The notes under the pieces were generated by a model. The model ran no database searches, was not told the DNA's origin, and saw only the letters and a list, made by a program, of their open reading frames with translations. Position numbers and translations under genes: made by a program. A DNA stretch of 64,000 nucleotides from Heterohyrax brucei (Eukaryota > Chordata > Mammalia > Hyracoidea > Procaviidae). The stretch is taken from positions 54,620,333 through 54,684,332 of the forward strand of contig CM053141.1 in the NCBI GenBank assembly GCA_028571685.1, given 5' to 3'. This document shows positions 44,263 to 54,758 of the stretch, piece by piece (position 1 is the stretch's first letter; every line of letters starts with the position of its first letter).

Positions 44263-44671
44263 CAGCTTTTAGGGTGACACAGTGCAATCCACAATTGGCC
44301 TTCTCAGATTTTCCTGGGTGTGCATGGTACTCTACTTATGCACATGGCCTTTCAGATTCCCAAAAATAACTGAGACCTTTACAAAGTCCTCTATAGGCAG
44401 CTTCTTATTCCCCAGGTTCTCCTTCTGGGTTTCCCCCACCCCACCCTGGGGCTGGCAGAAGGTAGGATAAGGGGACACCAGTCTCTGGTTAGCCTCAACA
44501 GCATTATTGCCTTAGGCAACTGTGATATTAAGCCATTGACACAACACCCTGATGTTTTTTCTTTGTTTCTTTGGTCAAATGCCCTAAAGATAGAACTGAT
44601 CTCGCAAAGCCAAGTCAAATAAAGACAAATTCTAAGAACGGAAATTTTCAGGGGATTCCAGACAGCTCAGA
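44263..44671. other. No recognised feature
   Basis: Mostly unique sequence. Overlapping small ORFs on both strands have no recognisable domain. Confidence 0.4.
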
Positions 44672-44865
44672 GTCCCTGGATGGCACAAACAGTGAAGTGA
44701 TCCACTACTCGCCAAAAGGCAGGCACTTTGAACCCACTCAGAGGTACCCTGGAAGCCAAATCCAGTGATTCCAAAAGGTCACAGCCTTGAAAATCCAACG
44801 AGCAGTTCCATCTTACACCTGGGGTCACCAGGAGTCACAGTCGACTCAGTGGCAACTATCCACAG
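44672..44865 (+). mobile_element. AfroSINE, long form
   Basis: Sense copy: AGTCCCTGGATGGCACAAAC head, TTTGAACCCACTCAGAGGTA, and the tail CAGGAGTCACAGTCGACTCA. Confidence 0.85.
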
Positions 44866-45441
44866 CCAGAGAGGTCAAAGAGAGATAATTCGCTGGGGAT
44901 GAGGCTCTTGGAGAGCTCCACACATAGTCTTGCACGTCCAGTGGCTGCGAGAGCATTGCTTTTTCACATCTACTGCAGTTGCAAGGCCACTGGATTTCAA
45001 AGCTACTATTGAGCTTGGACAAAAAGGGATTAAAATAGGACTAACTAAAATACAACAAGGTTTCTTGTTCTCACTAAGATACAGCTGTTGTTCTTGATTT
45101 TTTTTTTACATTTGCAAGCATTTAGTTAATGACTTTCAGAGTTCTGAGAAAGTTGACTTTAACAATTTTTGCCAGTGTTCTCACTAGTTTTATGAAGATG
45201 AAAATTATCAAAGGTCCTTACTACACGGTTCTGGAATACTTCTCCCCTCTTTGTAGTCTTAAATACTGTATAAATGTATTTCCCTATTACTGACATCCAT
45301 ACAACATGAATTTCACACTAGGACATTTTCATGGACTAAAAATGTCATCCTTACTCATAAGTTTTTGTCTAACCACAGTAAAATAGAAAAATCTAATTCA
45401 TTGCCCCTTTGGGGGAATTAAACTAGAAAACAACTTTAAAA
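44866..45441. other. No recognised feature
   Basis: No repeat or coding signature that I can name. Confidence 0.4.
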
Positions 45442-45497
45442 CTGTTGTTGTTAGGTATCATAGAGTTGGTTTTGACTCATGGAGACCCTTGTACAAC
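45442..45497 (-). mobile_element. AfroSINE or RTE tail fragment
   Basis: GTTGTTGTTAGGTATCATAG followed by a GACTCATGGAGACCC block is the reverse complement of the shared SINE/RTE tail. Confidence 0.7.
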
Positions 45498-45735
45498 TAA
45501 CTACCACGGCAATAATGAGAAAAATCTAAATACTGCTACTGTAACTAGGCTGGATTCATATATGAAGGTTTTATCCTATTGTTTTTGAAGTTTTTTAAGC
45601 ACTTTTGTTTCCAACTTGATAAGCACTAATAATCTTCCCTTAACTAATGAAATACAATTTGTTTTTATAAATGTATCCAGGATGCTCTTATTTGAATATG
45701 TCACACCAAACTGTGAACATTTTCTGTGCTTCTAA

Positions 45736-45966
45736 ATCAAACCAAATCCAGTGCCATGATCAATTCGGACCTCAATGCAACCTTACAGAGCTGAGCAGAA
45801 CTGCCCCCAGAGAGTTTCTAAGGACCCCCTGGGGGATTTGAATTGCTAACCTTATGGTTAACAGAAGCAGCACTTAACCTCTAAGCCACCAGAGTTTCTG
45901 CGTTTCTGCTATGATCTATGGGTTGCTATGAGTCAGAATTGACTCGACAGTAGTGGACTTGGTTTA
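45736..45966. mobile_element. Composite AfroSINE with an inverted second tail
   Basis: A full antisense SINE (45737-45898) is followed by a sense SINE 3' tail (about 45905-45965, GCTATGAGTCAGAATTGACT). One perfect 12-bp duplication, CTGTGCTTCTAA, brackets both parts at 45724-45735 and 45967-45978. Confidence 0.88.
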
Positions 45967-45978
45967 CTGTGCTTCTAA

Positions 45979-46726
45979 GAAGTCTAAATTCCTTGGCATC
46001 TAAGATCCTTTCAAATCTGTTTCCAACTTCATTTACCTTTCTTTCTTAGCTTCAGTCCCCAGTTACTAACCCATTTCACGTAGCCTCTGGCTAGAAGGCC
46101 AAGATCCTTTCCCTTCATGTGTAACACCTTCTGCCCACTTCCTGAGGGCTAAATTCCAGTAGGACCATCCCTAGTCTTCTTTCTCCTATTACTTTATTCA
46201 TCCTCTATTCTAGGGCTCCCACCCAAAAACCTAGTGCCATCCAATCAGATCCAATTCTAGGGTTCATCAAGTGCTATTAGAAGGATCTGCGCATATCTCC
46301 AGGTAGTCTGTGAATGTTCTTGAAGACAGGGCCTAGCACTTAGTCATCAGTAAATCCCCAGGACTGAGGAGATCTCCTGTTTTGTAGAAATAATTCCATA
46401 AATGTTTAAGCTAATTAATTCCACGAGTGCAGATTAAAGTGATAATTGACTCTTACTGTTTTGGTCCTATATGCTTCCATTTTTCTTTTCTCCTCACCAG
46501 GACCCAGGCTGGATTAAAAGATTAAAAACACACAAGCAACCAACCACAGAAGAAAAAAGAACAGTAGAAAACAATAAACAAAATTTAGAAAACTTGGATC
46601 GTTTGAGTTCATCCTGAATTGACCAAGTTTTGTCTCTTAGTATCTTGAAAGCTTAGAAGAGCCAAAATAGTTTTCTTTTTATACATCTCAGTTTTCTAGT
46701 GTTAAATTCCACCCTAAAATATATAT
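45979..46726. other. No recognised feature
   Basis: No repeat or coding signature that I can name, apart from a short CCTAGTGCCATCCAATCAGA stretch at about 46231 that may be eroded SINE tail. Confidence 0.4.
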
Positions 46727-46882
46727 GGGAACCCTGGTGTAGTAGTCCTTATGAGTTTGACTGCTAACCAAAAGGTCAGCAGTTTGAATCTATCACTAGT
46801 TCCTTGGAAATCCTATCAGGCAGCTCCACTCTGGCCTATAGGGTCACTATGAGTTTGAATCAACAGCAATGGATTTAATGTA
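46727..46882 (+). mobile_element. AfroSINE, short form
   Basis: Sense copy from GGGAACCCTGGTGTAGTAGT to the tail GAGTTTGAATCAACAGCAAT. Confidence 0.9.
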
Positions 46883-47901
46883 TATGTATAATTGCATAAT
46901 TAACATTTTATTGTTAGCTTTACTAAACAAAAATATGCAAATAATTATAAAAGGAATTCTTTAAATGCTATTAATTCAGAGTCAAATCATAAATTGCCTT
47001 TCCTTTGATATATTTATATTTTTATGAAAGGGAAAGAGTATTTTCCCACATATATGTTTAGTGAGGCAGTCTTCAAGGAATGCCAGTCTTAGTGATTTAA
47101 AATACTAATTGATCCACTGTTTGTTGCTATCCTGGAATTTTAGAGCTCCACTGCCTTATTTAACATTTTAGATACAGTAAAATAGATCAACTTGCTCAAA
47201 CATTCCTAGAATGGCTTAATCCTTTAAAACATGATTAATTCACATTTCAAGTTGAAGGACCCAGTAATGCAGCTAAAATGTTACTGTTCATCAGTGGTTG
47301 TTATTCTGAGTCACACACACAGTGCCACGAATTGAATATTCTTGCCAAAGCACCACCCTGGTACACCCTCCCTCACTGCAGCTCTGGGGTGTCACTGATG
47401 TCACTTATGTCTGCCAATAAGCCTTACAGAAATTTTCTTCCGTGTTAAGCACTGTATCTCACCAGGATTCTGAAGTCACTTTTTTTCCCCCTTCTTAGTG
47501 CCAGTTACCCAAATATCCTTGGACCAGGTTTCTGGCACAGATTTTTTTCAGGAAATAGGGCGGGAGGAATACCTATTTTAAATGAAAAACCACTCACATC
47601 AGAACATTATGCAATAACGAAAAACAAATGGTTGGCTGGTGGGAAAGGTTAAGCTTCACATTACTGTGACTTTTATTTGGTTACAGGAGAAGCAATCATC
47701 AGTGCTCACAGTACAGCAGTATTCACTGTTATAATACTTCCACTAAACTGGAAAATTGTGCAGGCTGAAAACAAAGTACGTACATAAATGTTACAATGAA
47801 GACAAATTCTGTCTTCTATTTCTAAGTGAAAGAAATGAATGGACAGCAGATTTACAGTAGAACAGCCGTCAAACTCATTTTTGCCTCCACAGAACATAAT
47901 T
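46883..47901. other. No recognised feature
   Basis: Apparently unique DNA, AT-rich at first and more balanced from 47280. Confidence 0.4.
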
Positions 47902-48426
47902 TGTCATGGATTGAATTGTGTCCCCCCAAAATATGTGTAGCCATGCGGCTGGGTCATGACTCCCAGTATCTTGTGACTGTCCTCCATTTGGACATTTTGC
48001 TGTGCTGTATGTTAAAGGATTAGGGTGGCATTATAAATCCCTTTATAAGATCACCTCTCTGCTTCACTGTGAAGGGAGTTTCCCTGGAGTGTGGCTTGCA
48101 CCATCCTTAATCCTCTCATCCTACAAGAGATAAAAGGAAAGGGAAGCACGCAGAGAACCGGGTACCTCACACCACTAAGAAAGCAGCACCTGGAGAAGAA
48201 TGCATCCTTTAAACCTGAGGTTCCTGTGTCAAGATGCTCCCCGGACAAAGACTGATGCAATACCAGACTTTCTTCCAGAGCTGACAAGAGGGAAAGGCTT
48301 CCCCTGTAGCAGACACCCTGAATATGGCCTTGTAGTCTACTGGACTGAGTAAGAATAAACCTTCCTTTGTTAAAGCCATCCACTCTGTGGTATTTCTGTT
48401 ACAGCAGCCCTAGCTGACTAAAACAG
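47902..48426 (+). mobile_element. MaLR-type solo LTR
   Basis: Complete, from TGTCATGGATTGAATTGTGT to CTAGCTGACTAAAACA. Flanks TAATT (47897-47901) and GAATT (48427-48431) agree at 4 of 5. AAGAATAAACC is the probable polyadenylation signal. Confidence 0.94.
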
Positions 48427-48463
48427 AATTCCAGAGCCCAATCATAAAATTAAAGAACCATAA

Positions 48464-48616
48464 CCTTTTGCCACTGAGCCACTTTCAATTCATATCAACC
48501 CTGTTGGACAGAGTAGAACTTCCCCACAGAGTTTCCATGGAGAGCCTGGTAGATTCAAACTGCCAACCTTTTGGTTAGCAGCTGTAGTTCCTAGCCACTG
48601 CACGATCAGTGTTTCC
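48464..48616 (-). mobile_element. AfroSINE, short form
   Basis: Antisense copy from TTTTGCCACTGAGCCACTTT to CACTGCACGATCAGTGTTTC. Confidence 0.9.
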
Positions 48617-48644
48617 AATACACAGTAGAAAAAAAAATAATAAA

Positions 48645-48800
48645 CTCTTGTTGCCATGGCGTCGATTCCTACTCATAGTGACCCTGCAGGACAGAGTGGA
48701 ACTGCACCACAGCCTTTCCAAAGAGCACTCGGTGGATTCAAACTGCTGACATTCTGGTTAGTAGCCGTAGCGCTTAACCATTACACAAGCATGGTTTTCT
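48645..48800 (-). mobile_element. AfroSINE, short form
   Basis: Antisense copy from CTTGTTGCCATGGCGTCGAT to CATTACACAAGCATGGTTTT. Tandem-like neighbour of the previous copy, 28 bp apart. Confidence 0.9.
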
Positions 48801-49633
48801 AATATATAACAGAAGCTTAAAAATTATTGAATTTGACTAAGCCATCCATATGCACTAACTCTGGTAGCTGTCATCACCACCTTGGAGTAGATTCACGGGT
48901 CCTTCAAATCCATAGCTTTGTGAAAATGCAAGCAGATGTCACAATACCCCATTTCCACCTATCCCTAATACTTCGGAATGGGAAGGGCGGTGCACTTAAA
49001 AACCGTCTTAAGATTAATTTAGAATCTCGTGTTTTAACTTCTAACAAGTCTTTTCCCAGGAAAATTTGTTCATTTTAATATATACCAACGTTTACATTAT
49101 TTATTACTGAGTAGAACTGACACTCCCCCTCTCCTCACCAGGTGGCTTTAAGAACTCACAGTCTTGCTATTCAAGAACCATGGCATACAGCAAAAACAGC
49201 ATCTTAGAACCCCTTCCATTCCCAATCCTTTGATAAAATTTTCTTATTTTTTATTGTATTTAAAATAAAACAAAACAAAAACTCCTTTTGCAGCTAGCTA
49301 ATTTGCAAAGCAAACCTGTGTTCATATAATGGGTTCTGATGTCTGAGTGGGTACCTATTTTATACAGATGTCACCAATATAATTCTCCAGTTCAAAATAA
49401 ATATTCTCAAGGTTGATCAATAATAGGTGATAGAAATGTTTTAGGCCAAACTCTGGTGTTTTCCTTATAATGCTCATCTCATTGTATCTTTTCCTGGAGG
49501 CCCCATCCTGTCCAGGGTCTACCCTATGTTTGCAACATCTATTGGTCTATCTAATACTATCCCCCTGCTCCTTGGAGGAAGAGTGACCAGTATCCACTGA
49601 GCAAATAATGAAGACTGACTCTATACAGCAACA
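48801..49633. other. No recognised feature
   Basis: An 83-codon ORF at 48827-49078 has no recognisable domain. AAAACAAAACAAAAAC run at about 49265. Confidence 0.4.
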
Positions 49634-49841
49634 GAAGCATCCTTGTGGTGCAACAGTTAAACACTCAGCTGCTAACTAAAAGAAAAGTGGATGGTTCAAA
49701 ACCACTCAGTGGCTCTGCCCAAGAAAGATCTAAAGATCTGCTCCTGTAAAGAAAGATCGCAGCCTAGAAAGCCTTACGGGGCAGTAATCCCCAGTCAAAT
49801 GAGGTTGCTATTAGTTGAAATCAACTTGACAGAAACAACAA
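49634..49841 (+). mobile_element. AfroSINE, long form
   Basis: Sense copy: TCCTTGTGGTGCAACAGTTA head, AAGAAAGATCTAAAGATCTG mid region, tail AGTTGAAATCAACTTGACAG. Confidence 0.85.
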
Positions 49842-49843
49842 CA

Positions 49844-50361
49844 TATGAGGACTGACAATTTGTGAACTCATCCTAGTGAAAGTGCTACATAACTCACTGT
49901 TGAATATTGCTGCAGTCACTTTCAGCATACTACCCTTGGGAAGCTATGCACCAACACTAGCCCCTTGTCCAGCCTTCAAAGCAATTTTGGAACTCTTTTT
50001 CTGGAACGGCCATCAGAGCTGTCATTGTATTACCCTTGATGCCTTGAAGGTCATCAAAATGTTTTTCTTTCAATACTTCATTGGGGTGAAGATCAGATGA
50101 GTAGGGAGGATGTTCCAATACCCTTATTTGTTTACTGGCTAAAAACTCCCTCACAGGCAACTAGATAACTAAGTTCTCAAACTTGCCATCATGCTGCCAT
50201 GTGCAATGGTCATTCCAAAGAGAGTTGCAGAATTGCTTTGAAGGGTGGACTAGGTGCTGACATCGGTGCATAGCTTCCCGGGGAAGGTGACTATACTGAT
50301 ACTTAGCAATGAGGTATGTACCACTTAGAACAATTAAGTTCCCAGACCTGTCAGACTTTGT
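49844..50361 (-). mobile_element. Foldback mariner-derived element, copy 4
   Basis: Long arm left (minus-sense transposase), short arm right. The minus ORF 49957-50160 encodes PVREFLASKQIRVLEHPPYS, then FDDLQGIKGNTMTALMAVPE and EFQNCFEGWTRG. This covers the region around the third catalytic position of mariner and downstream, without the N-terminus. Confidence 0.88.
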
Positions 50362-50437
50362 AGGGTATGGGCAGTGCTTCATTCTATTGTACATAAGATC
50401 ACTATAAGTTGGAACAGAGTCTAAAGCACCTAACAAC
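50362..50437 (+). mobile_element. RTE 3' end fragment
   Basis: GGGCAGTGCTTCATTCTATT and GTTGGAACAGAGTCTAAAGC, then CACCTAACAACAA, are the RTE tail. A (CA)n run follows at 50442-50468. Confidence 0.8.
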
Positions 50438-50441
50438 AAGA

Positions 50442-50468
50442 ATACACACACACACACACACACACACA
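50442..50468. repeat. (CA)n microsatellite
   Basis: About 13 CA units after an RTE tail. Confidence 0.95.
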
Positions 50469-50504
50469 AACCATCCCCATTACTCTCATGTCAATTCTGA
50501 CACA

Positions 50505-51710
50505 CACATACGGCAAGTAAAGTTTTTGTGAAAATCATTCAAGAGCAGTTGTTGAATTACATCCAAAGGGAACTGCCAGAAATTTAAGCTGGATTCAGAA
50601 GAGGATGTGGAAGGATGGATATCATTGCTGAAGTAGATGGATCTTGGTTGTAGGCAGATGTTATTTACCTGTGTTTTATTGACTATGCAAAGGCATTCAA
50701 CTATGTGGAAATTAAAGGACAATGAATTATATTCATGAGAAAACCATGCCAAGATCAAGAGGCAGTGGCTCAAACAGAACAAGGGGATACTGTGTGGTTT
50801 GAGGTCAGGAAACCTGTGCATCAGGAATGTATTCTTTCCTCATATACTTATTGAATATGCATGCTTAGCAAATAATCTGAGAAGCCAGACTATATGAAAA
50901 ATGCAGCATCAGGATAGAATGAAAACACCTTAACAACCTGCAGTATGCAGATGACACAACCTTGCATACTGAAAGTGAAGAGGACTTGAAGCACTTACTG
51001 ATAAAGATCAAAGACTAAGTAGCCCAGCCAAGCCAAGTGCCGAAGACCCAAATATAAAGAAATAAAAACTTCTCACAACTGGAGCAGTGAGTGCGTACCA
51101 TCACGATAACAGAGACCAATTTCAGTTTACTTGGATCTACAATCAATGCCCAGGAAAACAGCAGTCAAGATATCAAGTGATGTCTTGTGTTTGGCCAATC
51201 TCCTGCAAAAGACCTCTTTTTTTAAGTGCTAAAAAGCATGATGTCACTCTCTGGACTAAGAGACCAGTCTCAAATACTCAAGCAGAGGTGTTTTCAATTG
51301 CCTCATTTACATGAGAAAGCTAGACAATGAATAAGGAAGACCAAGAATAATTAGTACCTTTCAACAATGGTGCTAGTGAAGAATATTGAATATACCATGG
51401 ACTGACAAAAGAATGAGAAATCTGTCTTGGAAGATGTGCAGCTAGAATGTTTCTTAGAAATAAGGACAGTGAGAGTTAGTCTCACACGCTTTGGACATTT
51501 TATCAGGAGGGCCAGGAACTAGTCCTTCTTGTTGGCAAAGTAGAAGGTCACCGAGAAAGAGGAAGACCCTCAGTGACATGTTTTGACACAGTGGTTACAA
51601 CAACGGGCACAAGCATAACAACAACATAACATGCATAACAGAACTGAGCTTCATTTGTTGTACACAGGGTCATCATGAGTAGGAAGCGAGTCGATGGCAC
51701 CCGAAAACAA
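50505..51710 (+). pseudogene. RTE/BovB-like reverse transcriptase pseudogene
   Basis: Same LINE as 33545-35265. DNA-level landmarks in order: GGAACTGCCAGAAATTTAAG (50568), TTGACTATGCAAAGGCATTC (50679), the codons for YADDTT at 50945 (TATGCAGATGACACAACC), GACAATGAATAAGGAAGACC (51324), GAATATACCATGGACTGA (51387), and the tail GCGAGTCGATGGCACC at 51686. Many stops and a deletion between 50720 and 50745. A SINE-tail-like insertion (AGCCAAGCCAAGTGCC) lies at about 51025-51050. Confidence 0.88.
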
Positions 51711-51763
51711 TATATATACAAGAGATCTGACAATTAAGTCCACGTCCGTAATTGTTCTAAGAG

Positions 51764-51850
51764 CTACATACTTCCGAATATTACTAATATTGCTACATAC
51801 CTCTGAATATTACTAATATTGCTGTATACCTCTGAATATTACTAAGAGCT
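51764..51850. repeat. 29-bp tandem repeat, three units
   Basis: Units begin GCTACATACTTCCGAATA, GCTACATACCTCTGAATA and GCTGTATACCTCTGAATA. They derive from the mariner terminal arm. Confidence 0.9.
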
Positions 51851-51874
51851 AAGTTCTAACTGCTACATACCTCT

Positions 51875-51990
51875 GCTTCCAAACCAAAGACTGATGCAAC
51901 ACAAGGACTTTCCTCCAGAGCTGACAGGGGTAAACCCTTCCCCTGGACCAGACATCCAGAATTTGGACTTGTAGCCTATTGGACTGTGTA
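51875..51990 (+). repeat. 116-bp LTR piece, inverted copy of 52555-52670
   Basis: Nearly identical, in reverse complement, to part of the LTR at 52481-53008. It shares private variants such as CTTCCAAACCAAAGACTG and GACAGGGGTAAACCC, which the other LTRs in the window lack. Confidence 0.88.
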
Positions 51991-52480
51991 CTCCCCTTGG
52001 GAAGGTATAAACTGATGCCAGTAGCTAGTCCACCCTTCAAAGCAGTTTTGGAATTCTTTCTGAAATGGCCATCAGAGCTGTCATCATACAACCCTTGCTG
52101 TCTTGGATGTCATCAAAAAGTCTTCCTTTCAGTATTTCCTTTATCTTCAGGTAAAGAAAAAAAGTCACTGGGGCTCAGATCAAGTGAACGGGGAGGGTGT
52201 TCCAATACAGTTATTTGTGTCTTGGCTAAAAATGCCCTTACAGACAACTATACAGTTAAATTTGCAAACTTGCTACTGTGCCACTGTGTATAATGCCTGT
52301 TCCAAAAAGAATTCCAGAATTGCACTCAGGGGTAAACTGGGTGCTGGCACCAGTGTATAGCTTCCCAAGGGGAGTACTTCGAAGATGATTATAGTGATGC
52401 ATAGCAATGAGGTATATAGCACTTTTTCTAGGATGAGTTTGTGACCTTAATTGTCTGACCTCACATACAATAATCAACAC

Positions 52481-53008
52481 TGTCTTAGTCAACTAGTGCT
52501 GCTCTAACAGAAATACCACAGAGTAGATGGCTTTAACAAAGGAAGGCTTATTTTTACACCATCCAGTAGGCTACAAGTCCAAATTCAGGATGTCTGCTCC
52601 AGGGGAAGGGTTTACCCCTGTCAGCTCTGGAGGAAAGTCCTTGTGTTGCATCAGTCTTTGGTTTGGAAGCATCTTGGCACAGAAACCTCAGGTCACAAGG
52701 ATATGCTCTACTCCCGGTGCTGCTTTCTTGTGTCAGTTTTCCAACTCTCTGGTTGCCTCACTTTCCTTTTATCTCTTCTAAGATAAAAGGATAAAGGGTG
52801 GTGCAAGCCACATTCCAAGGGAAACTCCCTTTACTTTGGAACAGGGAGATAACCTTAAGAAGGGATTTACAGTCTCACCTGAATCCTCTTTAACATACAG
52901 CATATGAAAAAAAATCACAAAATGGAAGAGAATCATAAAATACTGGGGATCATGGCCCAGCCAAACAGCTACACGCATTTGTGGGGAGACACAGTTCAAT
53001 CCATGACA
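52481..53008 (-). mobile_element. MaLR-type solo LTR with perfect target duplication
   Basis: Antisense, from TGTCTTAGTCAACTAGTGCT to TTCAATCCATGACA. A perfect duplication AACAC lies at 52476-52480 and 53009-53013. Confidence 0.95.
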
Positions 53009-53013
53009 AACAC

Positions 53014-53608
53014 TATTATCTGTTTTTGAAAGTTCTGAGAAATTGGAGGAAATACTGTGGAAAATTATTTATTACTGTTTTAAAATCTCTAAGCATTGAC
53101 CAGTTAGACAGTATCGCTTGTTGCACAGACCCTATGGGTCATACTAAGCTGTCAGAAAACATAAATGAGACTGTGGACAGGGAGATGAGAAGTACACAGT
53201 GAAGAGTCTTTCACTGGCAAGGCTTTCCCAGGAAAGGAAACAGCAGAAAGCAGGATGATGGTATCAAATTAATTGAGACTGAAGATCTGACAGCCAAATT
53301 AGGGTAGAGGAGCACTGAATTCCTATAAAGAAGTCTAAGTAATATTTAAGGGGACTGAAATGGGATCCAACACAATATAATTTTTTCTAGAGATTCATTT
53401 CTGCCATTGATGTTAGAACTACAAGATCAAAACATGAAAGCTGGAAATGAAAAAATAAGATATTTTAATGTATTTATTGAGTAAAAAATCATTTTATATA
53501 CATAGAGTAGAAGATGAACTATTCAACTAATGAATCATGTTAGTGAGATTTGATTACTGCCGACCTCTCAGCTCTGCCAACTTTGTGTCTGACCCTCATG
53601 AAACTTCT
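53014..53608. other. No recognised feature
   Basis: AT-rich, apparently unique. A 73-codon ORF crossing the LTR edge (52981-53202) is chance. Confidence 0.4.
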
Positions 53609-53803
53609 TAGGGGATCCCTGGATGGTGCAAATGGTTAAGTGCTAGACTACAAACCAAAAGGGTAGATGTCTGAGTCTACCAAGGGACACCTCAGAGGAC
53701 AGGCCTGCTGATCTGGTTTCAAAAGGTTGATCTTGAAAGTCCTGCAGGGCATAGTTCTACTCTGCACACATAGATTTTCTGGAATTGCCTCACTGGCAAT
53801 GAA
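53609..53803 (+). mobile_element. AfroSINE, long form
   Basis: Sense copy: GATCCCTGGATGGTGCAAAT head, AGGCCTGCTGATCTGGTTTC mid region. The tail is diverged (GGAATTGCCTCACTGGCAAT). Confidence 0.82.
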
Positions 53804-54035
53804 CAAATACAAACTTTTTAGCCGAGCTCATGATTTGGGGGCCAACCCCATAGTAGCTAGCAATAACATCTTTACTGCTTTCTCTAGCTTTTGGTCTGTT
53901 GCTGTTTCTTATTTGTCAGTCTATTCCATCATCCTTTCCTTGTGTTATCTATACCAAGTCATCTATTTTATACTCTGGGTAATAAGCCCTCATTAACCAA
54001 AGTGTGATGTAAGCACATTACACAATAGGTAATGT

Positions 54036-54758
54036 TTGCTGAAAATGAAGAGGACTTGAAGTGCTAACTAGTGACGATCAAAGATGGATACACATTAACA
54101 TAAAGAAAATACAAATCTTTAGAATTCGACCAATAAACAACATCATGATAAATGAAATAAACATTGAAGTTGTCAGGGGTTTCATTTTACTCGAATGTAC
54201 AATCAGTACTCATGGAAGCAGCAATTAAGAAATCGATTGGTATATTACATTGGGTAAATTTGCTGCAAAAGATCTCTTTAACATGTTAAAAAGCAAAGAC
54301 ACCATGTTGACAACTAACGTGTACCTCAAGTCAGGATACTTTCAATCACCTCATATACATGAGAAAGTTGGACAATGAATAAGGAAGAGTGAAGAAGAGC
54401 TGATGTCATTGAATGGTGTTATTGGTGAAGAATACTGAATATACCATGGACTACTGGAAGAATAAATAAATTTATCTTGGAAAAAGCATAGTCAGAATAT
54501 GTCTTGGAAGCAAAGACAGTGAAACTTTGTATCATGTAGTTTGCACATGTTGTCAGGAGGGGCCAGTTCCTGGAGAAGAACATCAAGTTTGGTACAGCAG
54601 AGGGTCAGCAAAAAGGAGGAAGACCCCTAATGACAGAGATTGACACCATGGCTGCAGTAGTGGCCTTAAACATGATTGCGAAGGTGGTGCAAGACCAAGC
54701 AGTGTTTTGTTCTGTTGTATGCAGCGTGGCTATGAGTGGGAAGAGACACTATGGCACC
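54036..54758 (+). pseudogene. RTE C-terminal pseudogene fragment, 3' tail displaced by an LTR
   Basis: Starts near GAAAATGAAGAGGACTTGAA, after the YADD box, and runs through GACAATGAATAAGGAAGAGT, GAATATACCATGGACTACT and GGTCAGCAAAAAGGAGGAAG to GAGACACTATGGCACC. The missing tail TAACAACAA is found at 55518, beyond the inserted LTR. No long ORF remains. Confidence 0.9.

Larger units (their letters stand above)
51722..52466 (-). mobile_element. Foldback mariner-derived element, copy 5, with insertion
   Basis: Left terminus GATCTGACAATTAAGTCCAC, right terminus ACCTTAATTGTCTGACCTCA. The left arm is disrupted by a 29-bp tandem repeat (51764-51850) and by a 116-bp LTR piece (51875-51990). The remaining layout (long arm left, short arm right) is that of copies 2 and 4. 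Confidence 0.85.
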
